Program-made: the position numbers and the translations under genes
Notes under the pieces: model-generated
Seen by the model: the letters and a program-made list of their open reading frames with translations, nothing else
Databases searched by the model: none
What the model was told of the DNA's origin: nothing
NCBI RefSeq assembly: GCF_040611135.1
Contig: NZ_JBEXNL010000020.1
Location: 1 to 64,000 of the forward strand
Reading direction: 5' to 3'
DNA from: Tsukamurella sp040611135
Lineage (GTDB): Bacteria > Actinomycetota > Actinomycetes > Mycobacteriales > Mycobacteriaceae
DNA length: 64,000 nucleotides
In this document: positions 43,467-51,923 of the stretch, in pieces
Numbering within the stretch: the first letter of the stretch is position 1
Layout: each line of letters begins with the position of its first letter

Positions 43467-44130
43467 GTCGCCGCTCCCTCACGGAGAAGTCCCCGGGCCG
43501 GCCGGGGGTGATGTCGAAGTACGTGTACCCGACGGTGTTGAGCACCGGCACACCGTCGATCTCGTGGTCCGGGCCGGGCCGCCCGAACGGGTGCACGTGC
43601 CCGTGCACGAAGACCTGCGGCCGGATCCGCGCGACCAGGGAGCCGAGCGCGGCGAGCCCGCGATGCGGGCCGTCGTCACCGTCCCCCACGCCCAGCGCGG
43701 GCGAATGCGCCAGCACCAGGTCGACGGTACGCCAGCGGGCCGCGAGCCGCAGCCGAGCGGCGCGGCGCCGCGCCTGCGCCTGCGTCCACTGGTTGGGCCC
43801 GCCCCGGTAGCGGACGGACCCGCCGAGGCCGGCCACCGTCAGGCCCGCGACGGTGACCACGCGGCCGTCCGCGTTGACGCCCCCGCGCGGACCCGGCGGC
43901 TCGCAGGGCAGGCCGCCGCGGACGTACCCGCCGCGGGTGCGGCGGTAGCCCGAGAAGTCGGGGTCGTGGTTGCCGGGCACGAACACGCACGGCACGCCGT
44001 ACCGGTCGACGAGGCCCTCGAGGTATCCGCCCGACAGGTCCCCGGCGCCCAGGATCAGGTCCGGTCGCAGCGCCGACGATGCCAGGGCCAGGCCCGGCAC
44101 CTCCTCGTCGCTGACGGCGAGCACCCGCAT
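43456..44130 (-). CDS. Calcineurin-like metallophosphoesterase
   Basis: A 224-residue phosphoesterase. GAGDLSGGYL, PGNHDPDF, LAHSPALG and VFVHGHVHPFG are the metal motifs in order. The first motif is SDEEVP, where Asp-x-Glu replaces the usual Asp-x-His, so one metal ligand is altered. The substrate is unknown. The start is ATG at 44130 (MRVLAVSDEE); the huge open frame to 46122 is an antisense-like extension across sugC/sugB. It lies just downstream of sugC and overlaps the ParB-like gene. Confidence 0.8.
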   Translation of the reverse strand: MRVLAVSDEEVPGLALASSALRPDLILGAGDLSGGYLEGLVDRYGVPCVFVPGNHDPDFSGYRRTRGGYVRGGLPCEPPGPRGGVNADGRVVTVAGLTVAGLGGSVRYRGGPNQWTQAQARRRAARLRLAARWRTVDLVLAHSPALGVGDGDDGPHRGLAALGSLVARIRPQVFVHGHVHPFGRPGPDHEIDGVPVLNTVGYTYFDITPGRPGDFSVRERRRGA

Positions 44131-44165
44131 GACGACCCGCCCCGTCCCGGCCCGTGCCGACCGCG

Positions 44166-45344
44166 CTACAGGGCCAGGTTCAGCCCGGTCGTGGCGTCGA
44201 ACACCGCGATCTTGGTGGGGTCGTAGAACAGGTCCACCTCGGCGCCGCGGGCGACGGTCGAGTCCGCGGACAGGCGCGCGACGACCTCGTCGACGCCCGC
44301 GATCGGCTGCTGCCGGTCGGCATCGAGGTCGGTGAGGGCGTTGCTGCGGGCCGCCGCGTCGGGGACACCGAAGTGCACGAACTTGTCCGAGCCCATCGAC
44401 TCGAGAACGTCGACCTTCGCGGTGAAGGTCAGGCCGCCGACGCGCTGGTTGGGGTCGAGCAGGCGCGCGTCCTCGAAGTGCTCCGGTCGGATGCCGACCA
44501 CGACCTCCCCGGTCCGGTTCCCGGCGGCCGCGGCACGCTCGGCCAGGCGCGGCGCGTCGAGCAGCAGGATCTCGCCGAGCGCGGTCTCGATGCCGACGGA
44601 GGTCAACCGGCCGGGCACGAAGTTCATCGCCGGCGAGCCGATGAAGCCGGCCACGAACAGGTTGTTCGGGCGGTCGTAGAGCTCCTGCGGCGCGCCGATC
44701 TGCTGCACGTCGCCGCTCTTGAGCACGACGACGCGGTCGCCGAGGGTCATGGCCTCGGTCTGGTCGTGCGTCACGTAGACCATCGTGGTGCCGAGGCGCT
44801 TCTGCAGCCGGCTGACCTCGGTGCGCATCTGCACGCGCAGCTTGGCGTCGAGGTTGGACAGCGGCTCGTCCATGAGGAAGGCCTTGGGACTGCGGACGAT
44901 CGCGCGACCCATCGCGACGCGCTGCCGCTGGCCGCCCGAGAGCTGCGACGGCCGCCGGTCGAGGTGCTGGGTGAGGTCCAGGGTGCGGGCCGCGTCCTCG
45001 ACCTTGGCGTTGATCTCGTCCTTGCCCAGCTTCGCCAGCTTGAGCGGGAAGGCGATGTTCTCGCGCACGGTCATGTGTGGGTAGAGCGCGTAGGACTGGA
45101 AGACCATCGCGATGTCGCGGTCCTTCGGCGCCTTCTCGTTGACCCGCTCGCCGCCGATGCGCAGCTCTCCGCCGGAGATGTCCTCCAGGCCCGCGATCAT
45201 GTTCAGCGTGGTGGACTTTCCGCAGCCCGACGGGCCGACCAGGATGACGAACTCGCCGTCGGCGATCTCGATGTTGATGTCGCTGACGGCGGTCGAGCCG
45301 TCGGGGTAGGTCTTCTTGACGTGGTCCAGGACGATGTCGGCCAT
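44166..45344 (-). CDS. sugC: Trehalose ABC importer, ATP-binding protein SugC
   Basis: A 392-residue MalK-type ATPase. Walker A VGPSGCGKSTT (Lys43), signature LSGGQRQRVAMGRAI, Walker B FLMDEPLSNLDAKLR and the switch His in YVTHDQTEAM precede a C-terminal OB-type regulatory domain (VVVGIRPEHFEDARLL). It energises the LpqY-SugA-SugB importer, which in mycobacteria recovers trehalose released during mycolate transfer. It is the last gene of the lpqY-sugABC operon (27-bp gap after sugB). Order and length match M. tuberculosis. Confidence 0.94.
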   Translation of the reverse strand: MADIVLDHVKKTYPDGSTAVSDINIEIADGEFVILVGPSGCGKSTTLNMIAGLEDISGGELRIGGERVNEKAPKDRDIAMVFQSYALYPHMTVRENIAFPLKLAKLGKDEINAKVEDAARTLDLTQHLDRRPSQLSGGQRQRVAMGRAIVRSPKAFLMDEPLSNLDAKLRVQMRTEVSRLQKRLGTTMVYVTHDQTEAMTLGDRVVVLKSGDVQQIGAPQELYDRPNNLFVAGFIGSPAMNFVPGRLTSVGIETALGEILLLDAPRLAERAAAAGNRTGEVVVGIRPEHFEDARLLDPNQRVGGLTFTAKVDVLESMGSDKFVHFGVPDAAARSNALTDLDADRQQPIAGVDEVVARLSADSTVARGAEVDLFYDPTKIAVFDATTGLNLAL

Positions 45345-45371
45345 GTGATTGCTCCTCGAATACTTTCGGCG

Positions 45372-46205
45372 TCAGCCCTTGACCGCGCCGGACGTGAGCC
45401 CGGCGACGATCCGTCGTTGGAAGATCAGGACGAAGATGATGATGGGAATGGTCACGATCACGGCGGCGGCCGCGATCGACCCGGTGGGCTCCTCGAACTC
45501 CGAGCTGCCGGTGAAGTTGGTGATCGCGACCGGCGCGGTCGTGGACGCTTCGGTGGCCGTCAGCGTCAGCGCGAAGAGCAGGTCGTTCCAGCAGAAGATG
45601 AACACCAGGATCGCGGCGGTCACCACGCCGGGCGCGGCGAGCGGGGCGATCACGCGGCGGAAGGCCTGCGCCGGGGTGGCGCCGTCCATCTGCGCCGCCT
45701 TCTCCAGCTCCCACGGGATCTCGCGGAAGAACGCCGACAGCGTGTACACCGTGAGCGGCAGCGCGAACGTGATGTACGGCAGGATCAGGCCGGGCCACGT
45801 GTCGAACAGGCCCACCTTGCGCTCGATGTTGAACAGCGGCGTGATGAGCGAGACCTGCGGGAACATCGCGATCAGCAGTGCGGCGCCCACGAACAGCTTC
45901 TTGCCCGGGAAGTCCAGCCGCGCCACCGCGTAGGCGGCGAACATGCCGATCACCACGGCGATCGCGGTGGAGATCAGCGCGATGCCCACCGAGTTGATGA
46001 GCGGCCGGACGAAGCCGTTCCCCTCGAAGATCGCAGTGTAGTTGTCGAAGGTGAACTTCTTCGGGATGAAGTTCCCGTCGCTGATCGCCGACACCGGCTT
46101 GAGCGAGAGCGAGAGGATCCACAGCACGGGGATCAGCGCGTAACAGACCACGATGAGGTCGACGACGCTCCAGCCGAGCTTCTTACCGACGGTTCCTTGA
46201 GCCAT
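45372..46205 (-). CDS. sugB: Trehalose ABC importer permease SugB
   Basis: A 277-residue MalG-type permease with six predicted membrane helices. The coupling-helix EAA motif is EKAAQMDGATPAQAFRRVIAPLAAPGVVTAAI. It forms the channel with SugA. ATG at 46205 lies 9 bp after the sugA stop. An inner-membrane protein of the LpqY-SugABC complex. Confidence 0.93.
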   Translation of the reverse strand: MAQGTVGKKLGWSVVDLIVVCYALIPVLWILSLSLKPVSAISDGNFIPKKFTFDNYTAIFEGNGFVRPLINSVGIALISTAIAVVIGMFAAYAVARLDFPGKKLFVGAALLIAMFPQVSLITPLFNIERKVGLFDTWPGLILPYITFALPLTVYTLSAFFREIPWELEKAAQMDGATPAQAFRRVIAPLAAPGVVTAAILVFIFCWNDLLFALTLTATEASTTAPVAITNFTGSSEFEEPTGSIAAAAVIVTIPIIIFVLIFQRRIVAGLTSGAVKG

Positions 46206-46214
46206 GTCCTACCC

Positions 46215-47150
46215 CTACCGTCGATCGCCCGAGTCGGAGCCCGGCACCGAGGTGCCGAACGCCTTGACGAAGATGAACGCGATGATCGCGACGCAGACGA
46301 AGATCAGCACCGAGATCGCCGACCCCACACCCAGGTTGAACGCCTTGAACAGGTTGTCGTAACCCAGGATCGAGACGGACCCGGTCTTGTTGCTGCCCTT
46401 CGTCAAGATGTAGATGTTGTCGAAGATGCGGAACGCGTCGAGTGTGCGGAACAGCAGCGCGACCAGGATCGCCGGCTTCATCAGCGGGATCGTGATCCTG
46501 GTCAGCCGCGTCCACGGGCCCGCGCCGTCGAGGGCGGCGGCCTTGAGCAGGTCGTCCGGAACCAGGGCCAGGCCGGAGAGCAGCAGCAACGCCATGAACG
46601 GCGTCGTCTTCCACACCTCGGCCAGGATGATGATCGCGACCGAGGGCCACTGCTGGGTGAGCGGGGCGGAACCGTCGGGCAGCAGGCCCGCGAGGTAGCC
46701 CGTCTCCGGGGTCCAGGCGTAGTACCAGGAGAACGCGGCGGCGACGGTCACGATGCCGTACGGGATGAGCACGACGGTGCGCACGATGCCCCGGCCGACG
46801 AGCGTGCGGTGCATGACCAGCGCGATCGCGAGGCCGAGCACGAACTCGATCACCACGGACACCACGGTGATCAGCGAGGTCATACCCAGCGCCTGCCACC
46901 AGTAGCCGTCCTTGAGAACGGTCAGGTAGTTGGACAGCCCGATGAACTCGTCCTGCCCCGGATACGCCAGCGACGACTTGTGCAGGCTCAGCCAGAAGGC
47001 GTAGATGATCGGGTACGCGGTGACCAGGAACATCACCAGCGCCGCGGGGGCGATCAGCAGCAGGCCGAGCTTGCGCTCGGCGCGCCGGCCCTCACTCTCG
47101 GGGGTGGCTCCCGTCGGCTGGTCCGACGGTGCCTCGGTCACGGCGGTCAC
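46215..47150 (-). CDS. sugA: Trehalose ABC importer permease SugA
   Basis: A 311-residue MalF-type permease. An N-terminal cytoplasmic tail (about 28 residues, includes decamer-encoded APSD) precedes six membrane helices; the EAA motif is LLKAAALDGAGPWTRLTRITIPLMKPAILVALL. GTG at 47150 overlaps the lpqY stop by 4 bases (GTGA), so translation is coupled to the binding protein. Partner of SugB, SugC and LpqY. Confidence 0.93.
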   Translation of the reverse strand: MTAVTEAPSDQPTGATPESEGRRAERKLGLLLIAPAALVMFLVTAYPIIYAFWLSLHKSSLAYPGQDEFIGLSNYLTVLKDGYWWQALGMTSLITVVSVVIEFVLGLAIALVMHRTLVGRGIVRTVVLIPYGIVTVAAAFSWYYAWTPETGYLAGLLPDGSAPLTQQWPSVAIIILAEVWKTTPFMALLLLSGLALVPDDLLKAAALDGAGPWTRLTRITIPLMKPAILVALLFRTLDAFRIFDNIYILTKGSNKTGSVSILGYDNLFKAFNLGVGSAISVLIFVCVAIIAFIFVKAFGTSVPGSDSGDRR

Positions 47151-48592
47151 GGCACGAGCCCCTTTCCATCCATGGCCTTCTGGGCGGCAGCGGTCAGTTC
47201 GTCGGCGAGAGAATCCGGGTCCCAGGAGCCGACGGGCGCCAGCTTCGCCTGCAGCAGGGTCGACATCGCCTGGTACTGCGGCGTGATCGGGCGCACCGCG
47301 GCCGTGGCCTCCTGCAGCTGGTCACGGATCAGGTTGGCCATCGGGTAGGCCTTACGGAACTCCGCGTCGTCGTAGAGCTTCGCCAGGATCGGCGGCGTGC
47401 CGCCCTTGACCGCGTACTTGCGCTCGGCGGCCTCGTTGGTCAGGCACGCCAACGCTTCGAACGCCTGCTTCTCGTAGCGGGTGGTCTTGGCGACCGCGAA
47501 GTTGATGCCGCCGACCGTGGTCTTCGCGGGCTTGCCCGCGATCACCGACGGGTACGGCGCGAAGTCGAACTTCTGCCGGGTGAGCGTGTTGATCTCGTTG
47601 AGCTGCGCCACCGTCGGCGAGGGCGCGTCCTTCGCGTCCTTCGGCGGGTTGAGCAGGTCGTTGAACTTCGCCAGGTCGGTCAGGTACGGCACGTCGCCCG
47701 CGGCGCCGTTCTTCTGCGCGCTCGCGAACACGAAGGGCCAGTTCACCTGGAAGATCGCGTTGCCCTTCTCCATGCCCAGGCGGGAGGCGCCCTCGTCGAG
47801 CTGGGTGAACGACGGGTCGCGGCCGGGCGCGGTGGCGACGGCCTTCATGATCGACAGGGCCTTGACGGTGGCGGCGCGGTGCTCCGGGGTGTCGGTGAGC
47901 GTCACCGTCTTGCCGTCGTCGGCGACCATCCGCCCGCCCGCGCTCTCCAGGAGGGAGTTGAACCACACGACCACGCCCTCGTACTGCGCCGCCTGCGCCT
48001 CGATCTGCGTGGGCCCGCCGAGTTGCCCGGACTTCGCCGCGTACTGCACCACCTGATCCCAGGTGAGCTTGAGCGGGCCCGGGCCGATCTTGCGGCCGAG
48101 CACCTTTTCCAGCGCGTCCTTGCGGTACCAGAGCAACTGCGTGTTGGTCCACGCCGGCGCCGCGTACTGCTTGTCCTGCCACATCGCGGTCTTGAGCGGG
48201 CCGGCGAGCACCGTCTTCTTCGCGGCGGCGGCCTGCTCGTCCGGGAACGGCAGGATCCAGCCGGCCTCGGCGAACTCGGCGGTCCAGTTCACGTCGAGGC
48301 CGACGATGTCCATGGTGCGGTCGTTGCCGTTGGCCCGCCGCGCGATCTGCAGGCGCTGATCGTCGGCCTGCTTCGGGAGCGCGTGCCCCACGACGGTGTA
48401 CTCGCTGGTCGAGCAGTCCTGGGCGACCTCCTTGGTCACCGTGGCACCGTCGGCAGGCGCGTACACGTTGAGCGTGACGCCGCTGCCCTCAGTGCCGCAG
48501 CCCGCAAGGAGGGCGACCCCCATCGTGGCGGCGAGCCCCGCCGCGGCGGCGCGCCGCGCGTGCCGCCGGGTACTTCTCGGTCGTATCGTCAC
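47147..48592 (-). CDS. lpqY: Trehalose-binding lipoprotein LpqY
   Basis: A 481-residue extracytoplasmic sugar-binding lipoprotein. A long signal peptide (HARRAAAAGLAATMGVALLAGC) has twin-Arg-like RRHARR residues and lipobox LAGC at Cys32. The rest is a type I sugar-binding fold (LNVYAPADGATVTKEVAQDC.., AAPAWTNTQLLWYRKDALEKVLG, AVKGGTPPILAKLY). GTG at 48592 was chosen over the longer open frame because GGAGG lies 6 bases upstream. It heads lpqY-sugA-sugB-sugC. A GATAAT box at 48676-48681 (minus strand) is the best -10 candidate in the 142-bp gap upstream. Confidence 0.93.
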   Translation of the reverse strand: MTIRPRSTRRHARRAAAAGLAATMGVALLAGCGTEGSGVTLNVYAPADGATVTKEVAQDCSTSEYTVVGHALPKQADDQRLQIARRANGNDRTMDIVGLDVNWTAEFAEAGWILPFPDEQAAAAKKTVLAGPLKTAMWQDKQYAAPAWTNTQLLWYRKDALEKVLGRKIGPGPLKLTWDQVVQYAAKSGQLGGPTQIEAQAAQYEGVVVWFNSLLESAGGRMVADDGKTVTLTDTPEHRAATVKALSIMKAVATAPGRDPSFTQLDEGASRLGMEKGNAIFQVNWPFVFASAQKNGAAGDVPYLTDLAKFNDLLNPPKDAKDAPSPTVAQLNEINTLTRQKFDFAPYPSVIAGKPAKTTVGGINFAVAKTTRYEKQAFEALACLTNEAAERKYAVKGGTPPILAKLYDDAEFRKAYPMANLIRDQLQEATAAVRPITPQYQAMSTLLQAKLAPVGSWDPDSLADELTAAAQKAMDGKGLVP

Positions 48593-48734
48593 GCCGCCTC
48601 CTATGCCGCCCTGCGCCGGGCGACGTCCGCTGGGAAAGCTAGCCGACGCGGCCCGTGAGGTGAACCACATTCGGCATTATCGTGCCAGACCGGGCCGACA
48701 CTTTTCGCGAACCCCCGCCAATCGCCCATCCGGG

Positions 48735-49475
48735 TCAGGATCCGCCCGACGGTGCCGCGGCACCGTCGGGCACGAGGGTCGCGAGGACCGTGGCGAACTC
48801 GGCGTCCGGATCGACGGTCACGCCCATGCCGCGCGCGGCACCGTCGAGCACGAACCACGTGATGTCCGTGAGCGATTCGACCACCTGGGCGCGCGAGCTG
48901 CCCCGGATCGCCTCCTCGCCGCGGACCCAGCTGGTGAGCGTCGCCTCCACCGTCGTGAACATCACGAACGGGATGCGCGCGAAGGGCTCGGGGTCGAGGC
49001 GGGTGACGGCGGCGATGCCGTCGATGGTCTCGTGCGCCCGGGTGACCACGCGATGGCGGAGCTCGGCCACGGCGTCGGGGGCGTCGGGGGCCGTGTCGGA
49101 GGGACCGGACCGCAGGAGGTCGACGAGGCGCGGGTTGTCCTCCATCCAGACGGCGGCGCTGGTGATGGCGCGGCGCAGGATCCCGCGGAGCGTGCCCGCC
49201 GAGACGTCGAGGTCGGCCTCCAGCTCCGCGGCGAAGGACTCCACGACATAGCCGCGCAGGCCGCGCACCAGGTCGTCCTTGCTCTTGAACTGGCGGTAGA
49301 CCACCGACTTCACGAGTCCGGCCCGCTCCGCGATGTGCCGCACCGAGATCGGCGCACCGGGCGCGGACTCCTCCACCAGTTCCGCGGCGGCCCGCAGAAT
49401 CAGGTCGCGACGCTGCGAATTGTGCTCGCGCCACCGCAACCGATAGCCGGAGTCCGGCTGCCCTGCGGAGGTCAT
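48735..49475 (-). CDS. TetR-family regulator
   Basis: A 246-residue regulator. HTH: SQRRDLILRAAAELVEESAPGAPISVRHIAERAGLVKSVVYRQFKSKDDLVRGLRGY; the C-terminal domain is helical and ends APSGGS. ATG at 49475 lies 8 bases after TAGCAT (minus strand), consistent with a leaderless or short-leader message of its own. It lies between the diiron oxygenase and lpqY, all on one strand; which it controls is not shown by the sequence. A perfect 26-bp inverted decamer pair (48745-48770) overlaps its 3' coding end and may act as its terminator. Confidence 0.85.
   Translation of the reverse strand: MTSAGQPDSGYRLRWREHNSQRRDLILRAAAELVEESAPGAPISVRHIAERAGLVKSVVYRQFKSKDDLVRGLRGYVVESFAAELEADLDVSAGTLRGILRRAITSAAVWMEDNPRLVDLLRSGPSDTAPDAPDAVAELRHRVVTRAHETIDGIAAVTRLDPEPFARIPFVMFTTVEATLTSWVRGEEAIRGSSRAQVVESLTDITWFVLDGAARGMGVTVDPDAEFATVLATLVPDGAAAPSGGS
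48745..48770. repeat. Perfect inverted pair of the GCACCGTCGG decamer
   Basis: Arms 48745-48756 and 48759-48770 are exact reverse complements with a 2-base centre. They lie within the last codons of the tetR gene (encoding PDGAAAPSG), like paired uptake signals that double as terminators in other bacteria. Confidence 0.8.
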
Positions 49476-49510
49476 GGCTCGTGATGCTACGCCCCGGGCG
49501 CGGGCCTCCG

Positions 49511-50512
49511 TCAGGCCGCAGCCTGCGCCATGCGGGTCGGCTCGCCGCGATAGCGGGCCTGGTGACCGTCGATCTTGAGCAGCTTCCACATGAGCCTGCC
49601 GAACGGGGTCATGAGACCCAGATCGTCGGCGAGCGCGCGCATCTCGGCGAAGTAGTCGTTCAGCAGCGCCCGCGCCGCGGGCCCGCGCCAGAAGGCCTCG
49701 CGCTTGACCTCGCGCGGCACCTCGAACCTCTCGAAGAACTCCTTCGGCGGAGTGAAGATCTCGCCGACCAGCCAGCGCATCGCCAGCGGGAAGGCGAACG
49801 CGCAGATCCGCTTCTGCCGCTTCGTCATCCCCTGCAGGTGAGCGTGCAGGAACTCGTGCGCGAAGGAGATGTGCCGCGCCTCTTCCGCGACGTGGACCTC
49901 CATGGTGCGCAACACCAGCGGCGGGACCTGGCCGCCGTGCCGCATGATCGCCTTCTGGTAGTGGTCGATCGGCTCCTCGCCGCCGAGGATCCCCATGAAC
50001 AGGATCACGTGCGCGTAGCCGCCGAGAACGCCGATCATCGGCGAGGCCCGCCGGAACCGCTTGCGCATACCCGGAACGTCCACGCCGATGCGGTTGACCA
50101 GCTCCTGGAACATCTGGATGTGGTTGCACTCCTCGGTCATCTCATGGAGGCAGTAGCGGAACTCCGGCGAGGAGTTCGGGAGCTTCATGATGTACTGCAT
50201 CATCCCGCGGATCAGGATGGATTCGAAGGCCGCGCCCACCTTGATCGTGTTGGCCATCCGCCACTTCCCCATCTCGATCCGCTTCTCCAGCGGCAGGTCG
50301 CGGTACCACTGCGTGGCGCCCAGCGAATCGAGCGTCGCCGGCAGCACCCAGCGCGGATCGTTCGGGTCCAGCGCCAGCTCCGGCGAGTCCCAGTCGATGT
50401 CGAGGTACGGGTCGAACCGACGGTGCACGGAACCGTCGGACAGGTCCTCCAGAACGTCGAGGTAGCCCTGGTCGAACGGGTCCCGCCGCACACGTCCCTG
50501 GATGTCAGCCAT
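49511..50512 (-). CDS. AurF-type diiron oxygenase
   Basis: A 333-residue ferritin-like diiron protein. The ligand motifs TEECNHIQMF and EEARHISFAHEFL each supply Glu and His, as in the p-aminobenzoate N-oxygenase AurF family. The protein is all helical. The substrate here is unknown; mycobacterial members are linked to lipid or aromatic oxidation. ATG at 50512 is preceded by a near-perfect AAGGAGGA. A sigma-type promoter and a CRP-like box lie just upstream, so it is probably under global control rather than part of an operon; tetR follows 35 bp later. Confidence 0.88.
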   Translation of the reverse strand: MADIQGRVRRDPFDQGYLDVLEDLSDGSVHRRFDPYLDIDWDSPELALDPNDPRWVLPATLDSLGATQWYRDLPLEKRIEMGKWRMANTIKVGAAFESILIRGMMQYIMKLPNSSPEFRYCLHEMTEECNHIQMFQELVNRIGVDVPGMRKRFRRASPMIGVLGGYAHVILFMGILGGEEPIDHYQKAIMRHGGQVPPLVLRTMEVHVAEEARHISFAHEFLHAHLQGMTKRQKRICAFAFPLAMRWLVGEIFTPPKEFFERFEVPREVKREAFWRGPAARALLNDYFAEMRALADDLGLMTPFGRLMWKLLKIDGHQARYRGEPTRMAQAAA

Positions 50513-50524
50513 GAGAGTCCTCCT

Positions 50525-50576
50525 TGTGATCACTATCACCCTCTCGCAATTTAGCAGGACTTGGCGTCTCGGTAAA
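50525..50576 (-). promoter_or_regulatory. Promoter and CRP-like site of the diiron oxygenase gene
   Basis: On the minus strand TTTACC (50571-50576), 17 bp and TAAATT (50548-50553) predict a start at about 50541. Immediately after it, 50525-50540 reads TGTGA-N6-TCACC on the plus strand, matching the CRP consensus TGTGA-N6-TCACA at 9 of 10 positions. At +1 to +16 it would repress. The remaining gap to 50700 shows no gene. Confidence 0.55.
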
Positions 50577-50700
50577 CAGGTTCGGGAGACCCTCGTCCTT
50601 CCACTCCGTTCTCGCAGGTCCGACGGTGCGCCGCTCGCCCCCGGGGCCGCCTCCGGCCGCAGCTGCACTCGCGTCGATACGCAGCAGAAATCACCGGACG

Positions 50701-50756
50701 CCGCAGATTCCTTCACTCCCCGCGCGGATCCTCGGGGCGCCCGGGAATATCTGCGG
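50701..50756 (-). terminator. Long hairpin after the HTH regulator gene
   Basis: CCGCAGAT (50701-50708) pairs with ATCTGCGG (50749-50756) and inner CTCCCCG/CGGGG pairing adds stability. It lies 28 bp past the regulator's stop and probably ends that transcript. Confidence 0.5.
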
Positions 50757-50784
50757 GGAGCGGAGAGACCTACGGCACCGCGGG

Positions 50785-51081
50785 TCAGGTCGTGAGCTCA
50801 CGCAGTGCCGCGACGTGTCGCGCGAAGGCGGACCGGCCGGTGATGGTCAGCTCCACCCACTGCCGCCGCGAGTCCGCCGAGTCCCGGCGGGTCGCGACGT
50901 ACTTCGCCTCCTCCAGCTTCGCCAGATGCTTGCTCAACGTGGGCGCGCTCATGTCCAGAGCCTTCGCGAGCACGTCGAACCGCATGTCCCGCGCCTGGTC
51001 CAGCGCCGCGCAGATCATCAGCCGTTGCCGCGGGTGGATGAGGTCGTTGAACGCCGGCGGCCCGTATCTCGAGCTGCTCAT
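50785..51081 (-). CDS. Winged-helix transcriptional regulator
   Basis: A 98-residue MarR/ArsR-like winged-helix protein (HTH_34 type): NDLIHPRQRLMICAALDQARDMRFDVLAKALDMSAPTLSKHLAKLEEAKYV, then the wing RRQWVELTITGRSAF. No Cys metal site, so it probably senses a small ligand or its membrane partner. Its ATG overlaps the stop of the membrane protein gene by 4 bases (ATGA). Paired palindromes at the operon promoter are its likely targets. Confidence 0.88.
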   Translation of the reverse strand: MSSSRYGPPAFNDLIHPRQRLMICAALDQARDMRFDVLAKALDMSAPTLSKHLAKLEEAKYVATRRDSADSRRQWVELTITGRSAFARHVAALRELTT

Positions 51082-51518
51082 CGCTCGCCGCGGCGAGCGA
51101 TCAGCCGCGCCACCCAGTCACCGACGAGGTACGCGGCGGTCGAGATCGCTATCGATGTCGCGTACGTCGTCCATACACCAGGCTCCAGAAAGCGCGAGCC
51201 GACCATCGCGATGACGAGCCCCGACATGGAAGACCAGAAACTGACCTCCCCCGCCAACGAACCCCCGTCGTACCCCCTAGGTCGAGCACCACGCAACCGC
51301 CGGAGCCCACTCACGAGAAGAGTTCCAGCTCCGAGGAACACGAAGGCCACCAGAATGTCTCGCCACAGGTGACGCCCGCCCAGGGCGACTGAGTAGTACA
51401 CCGCGAGGTTCAACGCCCAAGCCAGGGACAACCACCACGGAGAAGCAGTTCGTCGCGCAGCGCGGGCGGCTCGGGCAACGTCTACAAGAGACCCGTCACC
51501 ACCGCGATTCGTTTCCAT
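51078..51518 (-). CDS. Small membrane protein co-transcribed with HTH regulator
   Basis: A 146-residue protein with four predicted membrane helices (about residues 28-45, 51-68, 91-109 and 117-136) and a positively charged end (RLIARRGER). I recognise no family by name; similar proteins next to a small winged-helix regulator are common in actinobacteria. ATG at 51518 lies at the predicted RNA start from TATCGT (51526-51531, minus strand), so the message is leaderless, and the start codon is inside a palindromic operator. Confidence 0.75.
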   Translation of the reverse strand: METNRGGDGSLVDVARAARAARRTASPWWLSLAWALNLAVYYSVALGGRHLWRDILVAFVFLGAGTLLVSGLRRLRGARPRGYDGGSLAGEVSFWSSMSGLVIAMVGSRFLEPGVWTTYATSIAISTAAYLVGDWVARLIARRGER

Positions 51519-51557
51519 ACCGGAAACGATAACCTGATCGTTGCCACATCGGCAACG
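51510..51557 (-). promoter_or_regulatory. Paired 7-5-7 operators over a leaderless promoter
   Basis: CGTTTCC-ATACC-GGAAACG (51510-51528) and CGTTGCC-ACATC-GGCAACG (51539-51557) are perfect palindromes of the same design, 29 bp centre to centre. On the minus strand TTGCCG (51550-51555), 18 bp and TATCGT (51526-51531) form the promoter, so one palindrome covers -35 and the other -10/+1 and the ATG. Confidence 0.75.
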
Positions 51558-51923
51558 ATCGTTCGATCACGACTCGACCGGACCGCGGTCCACAGATCAT
51601 TCTTTGCACTTCATAGCGTTGCAACGTTATGCAGAGTGCGAACCGATAGCGGTAGGTCGCAGGCGCCCCGGAACACCAGGGCAGCGACGATTCGTCGGCG
51701 AACAGCCCACCCGCCGCGACGAAGGCTCCTAGCGCGCGCCACACGGCCGAGCTATGCAAGAAACGCATAACCTGTGCCTGAAAAACAGCCTTCGACCTGC
51801 ACAGATGAGGGTATGCGCCAGACGCATCGCTGTCGCGAGCAACACATCTACCGCCGACCCCGACGTCGATCCCCGCACGCCCCACGGCGACGCGGGGCGG
51901 GCGGTGCTGACGGCAGCGAGCGA
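51558..51923. other. Gene-free gap with one large palindrome
   Basis: No convincing gene in 366 bp; open frames here lack codon bias and recognisable sequence, and A+T is higher than in the neighbours. It contains the near-perfect 20-bp palindrome CATAGCGTTGCAACGTTATG (51612-51631) framed by GCACT (51606-51610) and AGTGC (51635-51639). Its CGTTGC/GCAACG halves resemble the operator arms at 51539-51557. Confidence 0.5.

Noticed and set aside
48745..48770. 26-bp palindrome as the operator of the tetR gene
   Set aside because: It lies at the 3' end of the gene and consists of two copies of the genome-wide decamer, so it is better explained as a paired decamer or terminator.
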